Source: Haladaptatus caseinilyticus (GTDB lineage Archaea; Halobacteriota; Halobacteria; Halobacteriales; Haladaptataceae). From it: 64,000 nucleotides of DNA. The translations under genes and the position numbers were made by a program. Each line of letters starts with the position of its first letter. Positions within the stretch are counted from its first letter, which is position 1. Shown piece after piece: positions 43,269-52,616 of this stretch. The notes beneath the pieces are model-generated. The model ran no database searches, was not told the origin of the DNA, and saw only the letters and a program-made list of their open reading frames with translations. The stretch spans positions 1,488,001 through 1,552,000 of the forward strand of contig NZ_CP111036.1 of the NCBI RefSeq assembly GCF_026248685.1, written 5' to 3'.

Positions 43269-45107
43269 ATGAACGTAGTGCCGGATACGAGCGCCGTCAT
43301 CGATGGTCGAATTTCACAGAAGATCGATGACGGTGACTTTGCCGGGGCGACGGTACTCATCCCCGAGGCCGTCGTCAGCGAACTGGAATCGCAGGCGAAC
43401 AACGGCGAAGAGAGCGGATGGAACGGATTGTCGGAACTCCAACGACTGGCGGACATCGCGGATACGGGTGATATCAACCTCGAATACGTCGGCGTGCGTC
43501 CGGAACCCGAACAGCAGGGATACGCCCATCGCGGCGAGATCGATGCCCTCATCCGGGAACTCGCGGACGAATACGACGCGACGTTCGTCACCAGCGATCT
43601 CGTCCAGAGCGAGGTAGCGAAGGCGAAAGGATTGGACGTCGAGTACATCTCGCCGAAGACCCGCGACGTGGGACGACTCGGTATCGAGGACTACTTCGAC
43701 GAACAGACGATGAGCGTCCACCTCCGGGCCGACGTCGAACCGATGGCCAAACGTGGTGAGGTCGGTGAGATGCATTACCAGCGGATTCGTGACGATATCT
43801 CGACCGAACAGGAGCTCAAAGAGTACACACAGGAGATCATCGAAAGTGCGAAACAGAGTACGGAGGGGTTCATCGAAATCGACGAACCCGGCATGACCAT
43901 CGTCCAGTTCCGCGACTACCGAATCGCCATCGCGGAACCGCCGTTCGCCGATGCGTGGGAGATTACCGCAGTTCGACCCATCGTCAAGACCTCGATGGAG
44001 GATTACGAACACGCCGACGAACTCAAGGGGCGACTGCTTGAACGCCAGCGTGGTGTCCTCATCTCCGGTGCACCCGGTGCCGGGAAATCGACGTTCGCAC
44101 AGGCCGTCGCGGAGTTCCTCGCGGACAACGACTTCGCCGTCAAAACGATGGAGAAACCCCGCGACTTGCAGGTCGGTCCGGAGATCACCCAGTACACCGA
44201 ACTCGCCGGGGAGATGGAGAAAACCGCCGACTCCCTGCTGATGGTGCGCCCTGACTACACCATCTACGACGAGGTGCGAAAGACGAACGACTTCGAGGTG
44301 TTCGCGGACATGCGCCTCGCAGGTGTCGGCATGGTCGGTGTCGTCCACGCGACGCGACCCATCGACGCGCTTCAGCGCCTCATCGGTCGCGTCGAACTCG
44401 GCATGATTCCGCAAATCGTGGACACCGTCGTCTACATCGAAAACGGTCAAATCGAGAAAGTGTACGACGTGACGACGAAGGTCAAAGTGCCCGAAGGCAT
44501 GATGGAAGAGGATCTCGCCCGCCCCGTCATCATGGTCGAGGAGTTCGAAACCGGGACGCCCGAGTACGAGATTTACACGTTCAACCGGCAGGTCGTCACC
44601 GTCCCACTACAGGAGGGCGACCGTGACGAAGGTGGCGTTTCACGCCTCGCCAAACAGGAAATCGAACGGGAAATCCAATCCGTCACTCGCGGCCGAGTGG
44701 ACGTAGAAATCCAAGGACAGAACAACGCGGTCGTCTACGTGGAGGAAAACGACATCTCCTACGTCATCGGCAAGGGTGGCGGTCGAATCGACGATATCGA
44801 AAACCGACTCGGAATAAGCATCGACGTACGCACGCACGAGGAAAAACCGTCATCGGTCGGAAACGGTTCTGCACAGGCCGAACCGCGCGGTGACGTCGTC
44901 GTTCCGGAAATCACCTCGCGGCACGTCATCATTCCGCTGGACGGCCACGCGGGGGAGACCGTCGAAGTGCAGGCGGATGGCGATTATCTGTTCACCGCGA
45001 CGGTCGGCCGTGGTGGCGACATCCAAGTGTCGCGCGGAAGCGCGATTGCGGAGGAGTTGGAACACGCAATCGACAGGGAACGACAGATTACGGTGGTGAC
45101 TGCGTAG
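43269..45107 (+). CDS. PIN domain-ATPase-KH fusion protein
   Basis: This 612-residue protein joins three modules. Residues 1-140 are a PIN nuclease-like domain (VPDTSAVIDG, VVSELE and TFVTSDLVQSEVAKAKG carry the acidic site). Residues about 200-480 are a secretion-type (VirB11/PilT-like) ATPase with Walker A SGAPGAGKSTFAQA (about 266-279), a VRPDYTIYDEVRKTNDFEVF segment and GVVHATRPIDAL. Residues about 490-545 form a KH RNA-binding domain with VIGKGGGRIDDIENRLG. The PIN and KH parts point to RNA binding or cleavage. It is conserved in archaea, but its function is unsettled. The ATG at 43269 is the family-like start. Confidence 0.88.
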   Translation: MNVVPDTSAVIDGRISQKIDDGDFAGATVLIPEAVVSELESQANNGEESGWNGLSELQRLADIADTGDINLEYVGVRPEPEQQGYAHRGEIDALIRELADEYDATFVTSDLVQSEVAKAKGLDVEYISPKTRDVGRLGIEDYFDEQTMSVHLRADVEPMAKRGEVGEMHYQRIRDDISTEQELKEYTQEIIESAKQSTEGFIEIDEPGMTIVQFRDYRIAIAEPPFADAWEITAVRPIVKTSMEDYEHADELKGRLLERQRGVLISGAPGAGKSTFAQAVAEFLADNDFAVKTMEKPRDLQVGPEITQYTELAGEMEKTADSLLMVRPDYTIYDEVRKTNDFEVFADMRLAGVGMVGVVHATRPIDALQRLIGRVELGMIPQIVDTVVYIENGQIEKVYDVTTKVKVPEGMMEEDLARPVIMVEEFETGTPEYEIYTFNRQVVTVPLQEGDRDEGGVSRLAKQEIEREIQSVTRGRVDVEIQGQNNAVVYVEENDISYVIGKGGGRIDDIENRLGISIDVRTHEEKPSSVGNGSAQAEPRGDVVVPEITSRHVIIPLDGHAGETVEVQADGDYLFTATVGRGGDIQVSRGSAIAEELEHAIDRERQITVVTA

Positions 45108-45135
45108 AACAGCACGAAAGAAAAGAAGAAATCAG

Positions 45136-45414
45136 TTATTCAGCACACTGAGCGTCCGCACACTGCTCCAGCTCCGTCTCGGTCGGAAGATCGATGTCGT
45201 AGAGGTTCTGTCGGGCGTCAGCGAAGTAGATATCTTCCGTAACCACGCCGATGTCTTCGAGTCGTTCGAGCGCATAGCGAACCGTTCGCGCGGACAGCAT
45301 CGACTCATCGACGATCTGTTTTTGCGTGAGCGATCCCTGATATTCGAGGACCTTGAATACGAGTTTGGCACTCGGTGGCAGATCGTCGATTTCCTCCCGT
45401 TCTGTTTGGCTCAT
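45136..45414 (-). CDS. MarR/TrmB-like winged-helix regulator
   Basis: This 92-residue protein has a winged helix: LPPSAKLVFKVLEYQGSLTQ, KQIVDESMLSARTVRYALER (recognition helix) and LEDIGVVTEDIYFAD (wing), then an acidic tail ending CADAQCAE. It is a typical small haloarchaeal regulator. It converges with the PIN-ATPase gene. In-frame ATGs at 45417 and 45435 are also possible. Confidence 0.78.
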   Translation of the reverse strand: MSQTEREEIDDLPPSAKLVFKVLEYQGSLTQKQIVDESMLSARTVRYALERLEDIGVVTEDIYFADARQNLYDIDLPTETELEQCADAQCAE

Positions 45415-45678
45415 CATCGTTACGAATCGAAACACCCCATCGGCATAAAACTATTGAGACACGGTGACATGGGATATGGGTAGCCATCCCTCTCCGTGCG
45501 GTTTTCGGAAGCCATTGGATGATATAGTCGGCTTGCCGACGGGGTGCGGATGACGCTCTCGTTCGTGATGACAGGAGCATCATCAAAAATCATCCACCGT
45601 CTCTGTTCGGGTCTCTTCTCACCGCTCCGATTCCGCGAGCACAGCTTTTTATCCGTTCTCCCGAAAGGTTCGATTTGA

Positions 45679-46545
45679 ATGCTGAATCTGGCGGTCGCGT
45701 ACCGAAAACAGACGTTCGAACGGATGTGTGAGCCACTCGCGGAACGAGGTATCCATGCACGCCACGTTCCGAACGAGGCGCGGACGTTCGACCTCTCGAA
45801 CCCGTCGTGGGAATCGGGCGAGTTCGACGTTGGATTCGTCTATCCATCCCGGATGATGGAGGGTGGTGTCGTTGACACACTGCTCTCGGTTCCGTGGATA
45901 AACGATCGGGCAGCAGTGCTCACCTCGCGGAACAAGGCCGGTGTCGTCACTCGACTCGGGCAGGCGGATGTTCCGGTTCCGAGAACGGTGATGGTTTCGA
46001 ACCCCGTCGAAGAGGGCGACCTTCGCGACGTCTTCGACCGATTCGACCCGCCGGTCGTCGTCAAACCCAACTCGACCACGCGCGGGACGGGCATCGCAAA
46101 GGTCGGCGACTTCGACTCGTTCCTCGGCGTCGTCGATTATCTGAATCTCGTTCACGACTATCGAGCGACGGGTGACAAATCGTTTCTCGTCCAGGAGTTT
46201 CTCCCGGCGGCCGTCGATTATCGTGCGATGGTCGTCGATGGGGAGTACGTCGGGGCGGTCGAACGACGACTACCGGATGATGCGCTCGCATCCGGTCGCT
46301 GGAAACACAACGTCCACCGTGGGGCAACCGCTCGCGGCGTTAGCCTACCGGACGAACATCGGAAAATCGCGGAGCAAACGGCGGCCGTGCTCGACATTCC
46401 GTTTTGTGGCGTCGATTTGCTCGATACCGGTGACCGAATCGTCGTCGGCGAAACGAACGCTCGTCCGACTATCGACGCGGAAACGAAATACGAAAACGGG
46501 TTTTACGACCGCCTCGCCGGACTGATTCGAGCAACCAGCCGTTGA
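45679..46545 (+). CDS. ATP-grasp (RimK-like) ligase
   Basis: This 288-residue protein has an ATP-grasp fold. It has VVVKPNSTTRGTGIAKVGD (ATP loop), FLVQEFLPAAVDYRAMVVDG and the metal-site end VDLLDTGDRIVVGETNARPTI. RimK-type enzymes join an amino acid such as Glu to a carboxyl group. The N-terminal domain is unlike LysX. No substrate or partner gene is adjacent. Confidence 0.82.
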   Translation: MLNLAVAYRKQTFERMCEPLAERGIHARHVPNEARTFDLSNPSWESGEFDVGFVYPSRMMEGGVVDTLLSVPWINDRAAVLTSRNKAGVVTRLGQADVPVPRTVMVSNPVEEGDLRDVFDRFDPPVVVKPNSTTRGTGIAKVGDFDSFLGVVDYLNLVHDYRATGDKSFLVQEFLPAAVDYRAMVVDGEYVGAVERRLPDDALASGRWKHNVHRGATARGVSLPDEHRKIAEQTAAVLDIPFCGVDLLDTGDRIVVGETNARPTIDAETKYENGFYDRLAGLIRATSR

Positions 46546-46575
46546 CGTTTTTCCAGACGGTTCGACGCTTTAGGC

Positions 46576-46965
46576 CTATTCGACGCTGATGTTCGCCGAT
46601 TCGTCGGTCTTTTCGAGGGTGACTTCCAGGACGCCGTTGTTGTAGGTCGCTTTTGCAGATCGTTCGTCGACACGTGCCGGAAGCGAGATGCGTTCGTCGT
46701 ACTCGCGGTGGTCACTGACGGCGCTGATGGTCATCATCTCGCCGTCGCATTTGAGGTTGATGTCCTGTTTTTCGACACCGGGAAGGTCGGCGATGACGCG
46801 AACGTGTTCGTCATCCTCGTGGATGTCGACGTGCGTGTCTGCCCCGAATCCCGACGCGCCGGTATCGACCTGCATGTCCACGTTTCCGCCCATCATATCG
46901 TTCATCATACGTTCGATTTCGCGAAAGAGGTCGTCGAAGGGGTCGTCGCGGTCGTCTCGTCGCAT
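46576..46965 (-). CDS. Hsp20/alpha-crystallin small heat-shock protein
   Basis: This 129-residue chaperone has a Met/Asp/Arg-rich N-terminal arm (FREIERMMNDMMGGN), an alpha-crystallin domain with HVRVIADLPGVEKQDINLKC and ATYNNGVLEVTLEK, and the terminal IxV-type motif NISVE. It forms oligomers that hold unfolding proteins. It converges with the ATP-grasp gene. The ATG at 46965 begins MRRDDR. Confidence 0.9.
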   Translation of the reverse strand: MRRDDRDDPFDDLFREIERMMNDMMGGNVDMQVDTGASGFGADTHVDIHEDDEHVRVIADLPGVEKQDINLKCDGEMMTISAVSDHREYDERISLPARVDERSAKATYNNGVLEVTLEKTDESANISVE

Positions 46966-47092
46966 ACGCGATAGTAAGCCCCTCCCAAGCAAAAGGTTTT
47001 GGACGGCCGCCAGGTGTACCGCAATTCGATTCGGTATCGAAACGTCTCACTTGTCGCTAAAATAAAACTCCGCGATCGCTAATTAGTGTGTT

Positions 47093-47437
47093 TTATGCGT
47101 CGACCCAAGGTGGCTTTTTGCGGTCTTTCTTGTGCTTGTTGATCCACTGGTTCTGCTCGGCGTTGTTCTCGGCTTCCGCGATGCCGATCTGCGCGTTGTT
47201 GTTCTCCTGCTCGTTGTACTGGACCGCCGTTGCGTCACCGAAGGCTGCACCCGCAACAGCAGCACCTTGCACGTTTGAGTTACCCTGCGCGACAGCCTGT
47301 GCCTGGCTGACTTCGGCGTTTGCTTCTTGATCGATTTCCTGTTCGTTCTCGTCTGCGGCCACTGTTCCTGCGAAGCCAGCGACGAACAGACTCGCCACGA
47401 GCGACAGCGTCATTAGGACTTTGAGCGTTTGTTTCAT
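47093..47437 (-). CDS. Secreted Asn/Gln-rich protein, copy A
   Basis: This 114-residue precursor has a Sec signal (MKQTLKVLMTLSLVASLFVA, cleavage likely after TVA near residue 27). The mature part is rich in Asn, Gln, Ala and Glu, for example ATAVQYNEQENNNAQIGIAE and AENNAEQNQW, with alternating Gln/Asn and small residues that could form stacked beta strands as in curlin-like fibres; this is inference. It ends in a basic tail. The ATG 47437 has a GGAGAG ribosome site six bases upstream. A near-identical paralogue lies at 48612. The frame is open upstream to 47500, but the signal starts at 47437. Confidence 0.75.
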   Translation of the reverse strand: MKQTLKVLMTLSLVASLFVAGFAGTVAADENEQEIDQEANAEVSQAQAVAQGNSNVQGAAVAGAAFGDATAVQYNEQENNNAQIGIAEAENNAEQNQWINKHKKDRKKPPWVDA

Positions 47438-48611
47438 GGTTTTCTCTCCGGGCGGGAGAGAGTTATCGGACGCACGTTCGCTCCGTGCGATCCGTCCCAC
47501 CCGTTTCGCACCATCGCCCGAGGTGTAAATGAATGGCCAGCACCGTTAATACGGTTTTGTCGTTTCGTAAACGGTCAAATCCCGAACTTACCGTGAGTAA
47601 CGAAGAACGTGGGTGAATACGTCGTGGTCTCCGTGATACTAATTCCGTTACTGCTTCCTTATCGTCAGCCCGAATCGCCGACCTGTACCCGGTGCTATCG
47701 GCCAGTAATCGGAACAACCGTTCTGTACGCTGAAGCCGATAAAAAGCGTGACTATCTAGCCGGATTCCGTAGATAACGGTGGCACGTGCTCCGTTCTCGC
47801 TCGAGGAAACGAACAAGTACTGTCACGGTTCAGGCATCGATGAACGAGTCAACGCAAGTCGCGTAAGTGAACATCGATACGGGATGCACGTCCATGAACT
47901 GGCTGAATGGGGGTGTGATTGTAGACCTGCGATGGACGTTCACCTCGATTCGATATGGCTCGGAGGATGCTGGGACTGAGATGATTCGGAGACCACACCC
48001 ACATACCCGCTCACGACGCCGTTTTTCCGCCGCTAACTGCGTTCGTCGAGTACCTCGATTCACTGTTCAATCCTCGTACTGGTATACCCGTTTATGACGG
48101 AGTGTGTACCAGCTAACTAGACGATTCGTGCTGAGAACCTCACGACGTCAGGTACGAAAATCGAATCCTCTGTCCGCTCCCGCGATGCGGAGATAACTTC
48201 GGCGTCTTGACTCGGCCGCTTTGCCATCGGTTGTGGTCGCGTCCCGTTGGTGATTGCTGTTCGGAGAAGGATGTGTCGTGTATCCACACTTGGTTTATGA
48301 GGAAACTCCCCTCATCGACGTGGCGTCGGAGTATCTCCGGAAGCGTTTCGTCGGACAGAGGGGTTCGACTCCATTTGATAATCGTTCAATCGCCGGTTGT
48401 CTCTTCTCGCTGCTAGCGCTCGCCGAGGCGTACGGCCGAACGACATGGAACTCGCACTGGTGGACTTCATGCCAGATAATCAACTCGGTGAGCACTCTAG
48501 GAACAGTTTGGACGGCTCGAATCGGCCACCTGCGCGTAATGTGGTTTCCGCTTGCGTCGCTCGCGAGGTCGCTCAACAAAAATAAAAATTCTCGTCGGCT
48601 ATCTGCCGATT
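47438..48611. other. Long stretch between the Asn/Gln-rich genes
   Basis: About 1,170 bases. The first 90 bases (to about 47525) are the leader of copy A and are nearly identical to the leader of copy B. A TATA-like gtattaacgg (minus strand, near 47547) fits a transcript start near 47520. The rest holds several weak frames (for example 47867-48097 and 48254-48655 plus) with no recognisable protein and uneven codon use. It may be decayed coding DNA. Confidence 0.5.
47443..47461 (-). promoter_or_regulatory. Hairpin enclosing the ribosome site, copy A
   Basis: On the minus strand TCTCTCC pairs with GGAGAGA around a five-base loop. The right arm is the Shine-Dalgarno of the gene starting at 47437. 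Opening of the stem would control translation. The same hairpin precedes copy B. Confidence 0.5.
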
Positions 48612-48950
48612 TTACATTTGGTCCGGTCGCTCTCGGTCTTTCTTGTGCTTGTTGACCCACTGGTTCTGCTCGGCGTTGTTCTCGGCTTCCGCGATGCCGA
48701 TCTGCGCGTTGTTGTTCTCCTGCTCGTTGTACTGGACTGCCGTTGCGTCACCGTAGTACGCGTCTGCAGCAGCGACACCTTGGTAGTTGCTATTGCTCTG
48801 ATAGACGTCTTGGTACTGGTTGACTTCGGCGTTTGCTTCTTGGTCGATTTCCTGTTCGTTCTCGTCTGCGGCCACTGTTCCTGCGAAGCCAGCGACGAAC
48901 AGACTCGCCACGAGCGACAGCGTCATTAGGACTTTGAGCGTTTGTTTCAT
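48612..48950 (-). CDS. Secreted Asn/Gln-rich protein, copy B
   Basis: This 112-residue paralogue of copy A has an identical signal peptide and first 43 residues, and an almost identical ATAVQYNEQENNNAQIGIAE block. The central segment differs strongly: NQYQDVYQSNSNYQG replaces SQAQAVAQGNSNVQG, and ADAYYGDA replaces AGAAFGDA, with Tyr and Asp in place of Ala and Val. The C-terminal tail also differs (DRERPDQM). It is predicted to be exported by Sec and perhaps to assemble with copy A. Confidence 0.75.
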   Translation of the reverse strand: MKQTLKVLMTLSLVASLFVAGFAGTVAADENEQEIDQEANAEVNQYQDVYQSNSNYQGVAAADAYYGDATAVQYNEQENNNAQIGIAEAENNAEQNQWVNKHKKDRERPDQM

Positions 48951-49362
48951 GGTTTTCTCTCCGGGCGGGAGAGAGTTATCGGACGCACGTTCGCTCCGTG
49001 CGATCCGTCCCACCCGTTTCGCACCATCGCCCGAGGTGAAAATGAACGGTCGCCACTGTTGAATCCGTTTGTACGTTCACGAACGACCAAATCACCGACT
49101 ACTCGTGAGTATTGTAGAACATCACTGTCGGCTCTCGCTCGGCACAGACCGTTACGTACGAGATACCTCGTATTTCACCCCGGTCTAGCGACAGAATTCG
49201 AGGATTTTCGACAGTATCGTGTCTTTTAAATGGTGGATGCTAACACGAGCCAATACCGAACTGTCGAATATTTCCCGTCATCGAGGTGTTTTGATTTCGT
49301 CGAATATCGACACGAAACTAACGAATGCCGCTTCCCGACAATAGATCGAAAACAGCGACGGT
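48951..49362. other. Leader of copy B and gene-free stretch
   Basis: About 410 bases. The part to about 49040 matches the leader of copy A; similarity fades by about 49110. A TATA-like catttaaaag (minus strand) lies at 49223-49232, too far for the short leader of copy A type. No gene is seen. Confidence 0.5.
48956..48974 (-). promoter_or_regulatory. Hairpin enclosing the ribosome site, copy B
   Basis: Same hairpin as at 47443-47461, at the same distance from the ATG (48950), with identical sequence. Confidence 0.5.
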
Positions 49363-50376
49363 TTAGAAACCGATGTCCAGCGCTTCGTTCGTCGTTTCGA
49401 TACTCTCTTGTGCGTCCGCGGTGTTCGTCACCGCGCGAATCGCATCGACGTTCTCGGGAACCACGTCGCTCTCCTGGTGAATCGCTTGGAAGAGGTAGAG
49501 GTCGTTGCCTTCCATCGAGACCGATTCGCCCCAGAGGCAGTTCTCCCAGAGGTCTGCCCGCGGTCGGTCCCTGTCCATGGCGTGCTCCTTGAGTTTGCCA
49601 GCGCCGTCGATATCCATTCGTTCCGGAACGACGAAGATGCGCGACTGGCGTTCGAGCAGCTCACGAACTTCCTGCGCGTCCGGTTCGGATTCGAGCGAAA
49701 CGTTGACGCTGTGCATGTGCATCAGCGTCGCCGGAACCTTCAGACCGAGCGTGTCGATGGAAAGGTCGGGGAAGATGGTTTTCACGTCGGGACCGTGGTG
49801 CGACGGCAGGCTGACCGGGTTTGGCACGATGTCGTTGATGGGGCCACGACCGGTCTGGGCCGGGTCGCCACCACGCCGGACGAGTGTCGCGCGAACCTTC
49901 TCGACGCCGTACTCCTCTCGGAGTGGCGCGATGAGGCGTGATAGTCCGGTCGTGTTGCACGAAACGACGCGGACGTGTCGTGCATCCACGGCTTTCTCGA
50001 AGTTTGCGCGTGCGTTGAAGCTCACGTCGGCAACGTCCGCGTCCTCACCGCCCTGATACAGAGCGGGTGTGTCATACTCCTCGTACAGCGATTTGTTGTC
50101 CGCACCGATTCCGGAGGGACAGGCGTCCACGACCACGTCGGCCTTCTCGACCATCTCTTCGACCATTCCGGCGAGTTCGATTCCCGCGTCGTCGAACTGC
50201 CCTGCGCGCTCCTCAATCGCGGCGTAGAGCGGATACCCTTTCTCGACTGCTCCCTCGGCTTCGAAATTGGGTCGGGTCTTTGCGACACCCACGACCTCCA
50301 TGTCCGGTTGCGCCCGAACAGCGTCAGCGACTCGTTTCCCGATAGTCCCGTACCCGTTGATGCCGACCTGTAGCAT
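49363..50376 (-). CDS. gap: Type II glyceraldehyde-3-phosphate dehydrogenase
   Basis: This 337-residue archaeal enzyme oxidises glyceraldehyde-3-phosphate to 1,3-bisphosphoglycerate, or the reverse in gluconeogenesis. It has the coenzyme motif [17 protein letters not shown] (about residues 3-19), the catalytic Cys in [11 protein letters not shown] and the archaeal [10 protein letters not shown] segment. In H. volcanii this type works mainly in gluconeogenesis. The ATG at 50376 gives the usual length; an ATG seven codons earlier is in frame. The following genes match the HVO_0476-0481 region from memory. Confidence 0.93.
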   Translation of the reverse strand: MLQVGINGYGTIGKRVADAVRAQPDMEVVGVAKTRPNFEAEGAVEKGYPLYAAIEERAGQFDDAGIELAGMVEEMVEKADVVVDACPSGIGADNKSLYEEYDTPALYQGGEDADVADVSFNARANFEKAVDARHVRVVSCNTTGLSRLIAPLREEYGVEKVRATLVRRGGDPAQTGRGPINDIVPNPVSLPSHHGPDVKTIFPDLSIDTLGLKVPATLMHMHSVNVSLESEPDAQEVRELLERQSRIFVVPERMDIDGAGKLKEHAMDRDRPRADLWENCLWGESVSMEGNDLYLFQAIHQESDVVPENVDAIRAVTNTADAQESIETTNEALDIGF

Positions 50377-50500
50377 GTACATCCCCAAATCCAACACCCG
50401 CCACTAAAACCGTTTCGAGCCGTCTCGCCCCGGAACTAACTCGCCTCCGAGTAAGGCTGAAAGGGAACACCTAACCGCACCCGAAAGCTACGCCAGACAC

Positions 50501-51445
50501 ATGAGTCTGGACGACGCGGCGAAAACCGCTGTCGAGCAGTGTATGGCCCTCCGACCGGACGAAAGCTGTGCGGTCATCACCGACGACAAACGGTGGGACA
50601 TCGGAAAGGCGTTATACGACGCGGCCCGCGAAATCACGGACGACGTCGTTATCGCGCGCTATCCAGTCGGCAATCAGCACGGCGAGGAACCGCCGGAACC
50701 CGTCGCCGCCGCGATGTCCGGCGCGGACGTCGTTCTCGCACCGACGACGAAGAGTCTAAGTCACACTCGTGCACGTGGCGAGGCAAACGATGCGGGGACA
50801 CGAGCGGCCACCCTCCCAGGAATCACGGAGGAAGTGATGGTCACAGGTCTGTCCGCCGACTACGAAACCATCGACCAACAGTGTCAGGACGTGCTCGCGC
50901 AGGTCGAAGGCGCGGACCAAATCCGCGTCACGACCAAAAAAGGAACCGATATCACGTTCGAACCCGGTGACCGCGAGTGGTACGACGACACCGGCCTCTG
51001 TCACGAACCCGGCGACTTCACGAACCTCCCGGCCGGTGAGGTGTTCGTCAGCCCCGAGAACGTAAACGGACGCTACGTCGTGGACGGTACGATGCGCCCC
51101 CACGGCCTTCTCGAAGACGGACAAACCCTCGAATTCGAAGTCGAGGACGGCTACGTAACCGAAATCAGTGACGACGAAATTCGCTCGCAGGTCGAAACCG
51201 CCGCCGAGGAAGTCGGCCAAGACGCCTACAACCTCGCAGAACTCGGTATCGGAACGAACGTCGCCGTCACCGAACTCGTCGGCTCCGTCCTGCTCGACGA
51301 GAAAGCGGGCGGGACGGTTCACATCGCAATCGGCGACGACGCAGGCATCGGCGGCGACACCGACGCTCCGCTGCATCTCGACGGTATCATCCGCGAACCG
51401 ACCGTCTATGCAGACGGGGAGGAAGTCGAACTGCCGCGATCCTGA
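50501..51445 (+). CDS. M29-like aminopeptidase
   Basis: This 314-residue protein resembles archaeal M29-type leucyl aminopeptidases, which release N-terminal residues with metal ions. Recognisable parts are VGNQHGEEPPEPVAAAMSGA, TKSLSHTRARGEANDAGTRA, LPAGEVFVSPEN with its acidic residue and LAELGIGTNVAVTELVGSVL with the later LDEKAGGTVHIAIGDD. Family metal ligands (Glu and His) are in these blocks. It is divergent from the GAPDH gene. Confidence 0.83.
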   Translation: MSLDDAAKTAVEQCMALRPDESCAVITDDKRWDIGKALYDAAREITDDVVIARYPVGNQHGEEPPEPVAAAMSGADVVLAPTTKSLSHTRARGEANDAGTRAATLPGITEEVMVTGLSADYETIDQQCQDVLAQVEGADQIRVTTKKGTDITFEPGDREWYDDTGLCHEPGDFTNLPAGEVFVSPENVNGRYVVDGTMRPHGLLEDGQTLEFEVEDGYVTEISDDEIRSQVETAAEEVGQDAYNLAELGIGTNVAVTELVGSVLLDEKAGGTVHIAIGDDAGIGGDTDAPLHLDGIIREPTVYADGEEVELPRS

Positions 51446-51468
51446 AGTCGCCACCTTTCCACTTCCGA

Positions 51469-51801
51469 ATGCCAATCATCCACGGAACCAAAGTTCACGG
51501 CGTCGAGGTCGATGCAGAGACACGATGCTCGCACTATCACACTGAGCGAGACGTAATCGCGATTCGGTACCCGTGCTGTGACGAATTCTATCCCTGTTTT
51601 CAGTGTCACGACGAAGTAGCCGACCATCCCCGGGAAACGTGGCCCGAAAACCAGCGCGATTCGGAGGCGGTGCTGTGTGGTGCTTGCGGTTCCGAACTAA
51701 CGATTGCGGAGTATTTGGCCTGTGAATCGCAGTGCCCTGACTGCGACACGGAATTCAATCCGGGCTGTGCGAACCATTCTCATCTGTACTTCGAGGACTG
51801 A
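51469..51801 (+). CDS. CHY-type zinc-finger protein
   Basis: This 110-residue protein has the CHY zinc-finger pattern: CSHYHTERDVIAIRYPCC, FYPCFQCHDEVADH, a LCGACGSELT pair and CPDCDTEFNPGC ending NHSHLYFED. At least three zinc ions could be bound. In eukaryotes the domain occurs in ubiquitin ligases; free-standing archaeal forms are of unknown role. The gene lies 23 bases after the aminopeptidase gene. Confidence 0.85.
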   Translation: MPIIHGTKVHGVEVDAETRCSHYHTERDVIAIRYPCCDEFYPCFQCHDEVADHPRETWPENQRDSEAVLCGACGSELTIAEYLACESQCPDCDTEFNPGCANHSHLYFED

Positions 51802-51845
51802 TTCGTCTCCACGCACTTTTACGCCCCGAGTCCATACCCTCCGAT

Positions 51846-52496
51846 ATGAGCGATACTGCGGAACGTGTGGCAGTCGTCTGCCCATCCTGTTCCCCCAACG
51901 ATGAAACCGTCCACGAGGTGCTCAAACCGGGTGGGCAAGCGACGGTGCGCTGTACCGAGTGCAGTCACGTCCACAAGACGAAAATAGAGCGAGTACAGAC
52001 CGAAGAAATCGACGTCATCGTTTCCCAGGAGGGCGAGTCGTTCTCCGCGGCGGCCGATGTGCCGGTCGAGGAGACGCTAGCTGTCGGCGAGGAATTCGTC
52101 CTCGAAACCGACGAGGCGATATTCGTCGTCCGAATCACGAGCCTCGAACAGGACCACGACCGACGCGTCGAGGAGTCCGCCGCCGAGGACGTCGAAACCA
52201 TCTGGACACGAGCGGTGGACAACGTCTCGGTTAACGTGACGATACATCCGAACGACGGACGCAGGGACAACTCCCGCGGCATCAAGGTGAACATCCCCGG
52301 TGATTACGAGTTCGTCGTCGGCGAAACCGAGGAACTCGCCAACGAGGAGTTCACGATCGACGGTATTCTCGTCACCGACGACGCGACTGGCTACAACCAC
52401 GACCGACTCGACTTCGACGGCGACACCGTGATAGCAAAGGACGTAAAGCGCATCTACGCGGAAGACGAGAGTTCGACCGCGTGGTCTGCGTGGTAG
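51846..52496 (+). CDS. HVO_0476-family zinc-finger protein
   Basis: This 216-residue protein has a zinc ribbon made by CPSC and CTEC (about residues 12-40), then an acidic beta-rich region (about 55-200) with ETDEAIFVVRITSLEQDHDR and a VNIPGDYEFVVGETEEL segment. It matches the haloarchaeal family named HVO_0476 by sequence and neighbours. It may bind RNA or protein. The function is not known. Confidence 0.82.
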   Translation: MSDTAERVAVVCPSCSPNDETVHEVLKPGGQATVRCTECSHVHKTKIERVQTEEIDVIVSQEGESFSAAADVPVEETLAVGEEFVLETDEAIFVVRITSLEQDHDRRVEESAAEDVETIWTRAVDNVSVNVTIHPNDGRRDNSRGIKVNIPGDYEFVVGETEELANEEFTIDGILVTDDATGYNHDRLDFDGDTVIAKDVKRIYAEDESSTAWSAW

Positions 52497-52616
52497 CGCA
52501 GTAAAGCGCGTCCGAATCCGACTCGAGACGACTCCGAACGAGCTTTTTGATTCCACCTCACGAGTTCGGCTGATGCGGAGGCCTAGCTTTTTTCGAATAC
52601 CACCCGAGCAATCCGT

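Noticed and set aside
47867-48097. 76-codon frame between the Asn/Gln-rich genes
   Set aside because: No recognisable motif, uneven codon use and no start signal.
48254-48655. 133-codon frame overlapping the end of copy B
   Set aside because: Only its first part has plausible codons; it then runs through an antisense stretch of copy B. It could be a decayed gene but nothing identifies it.
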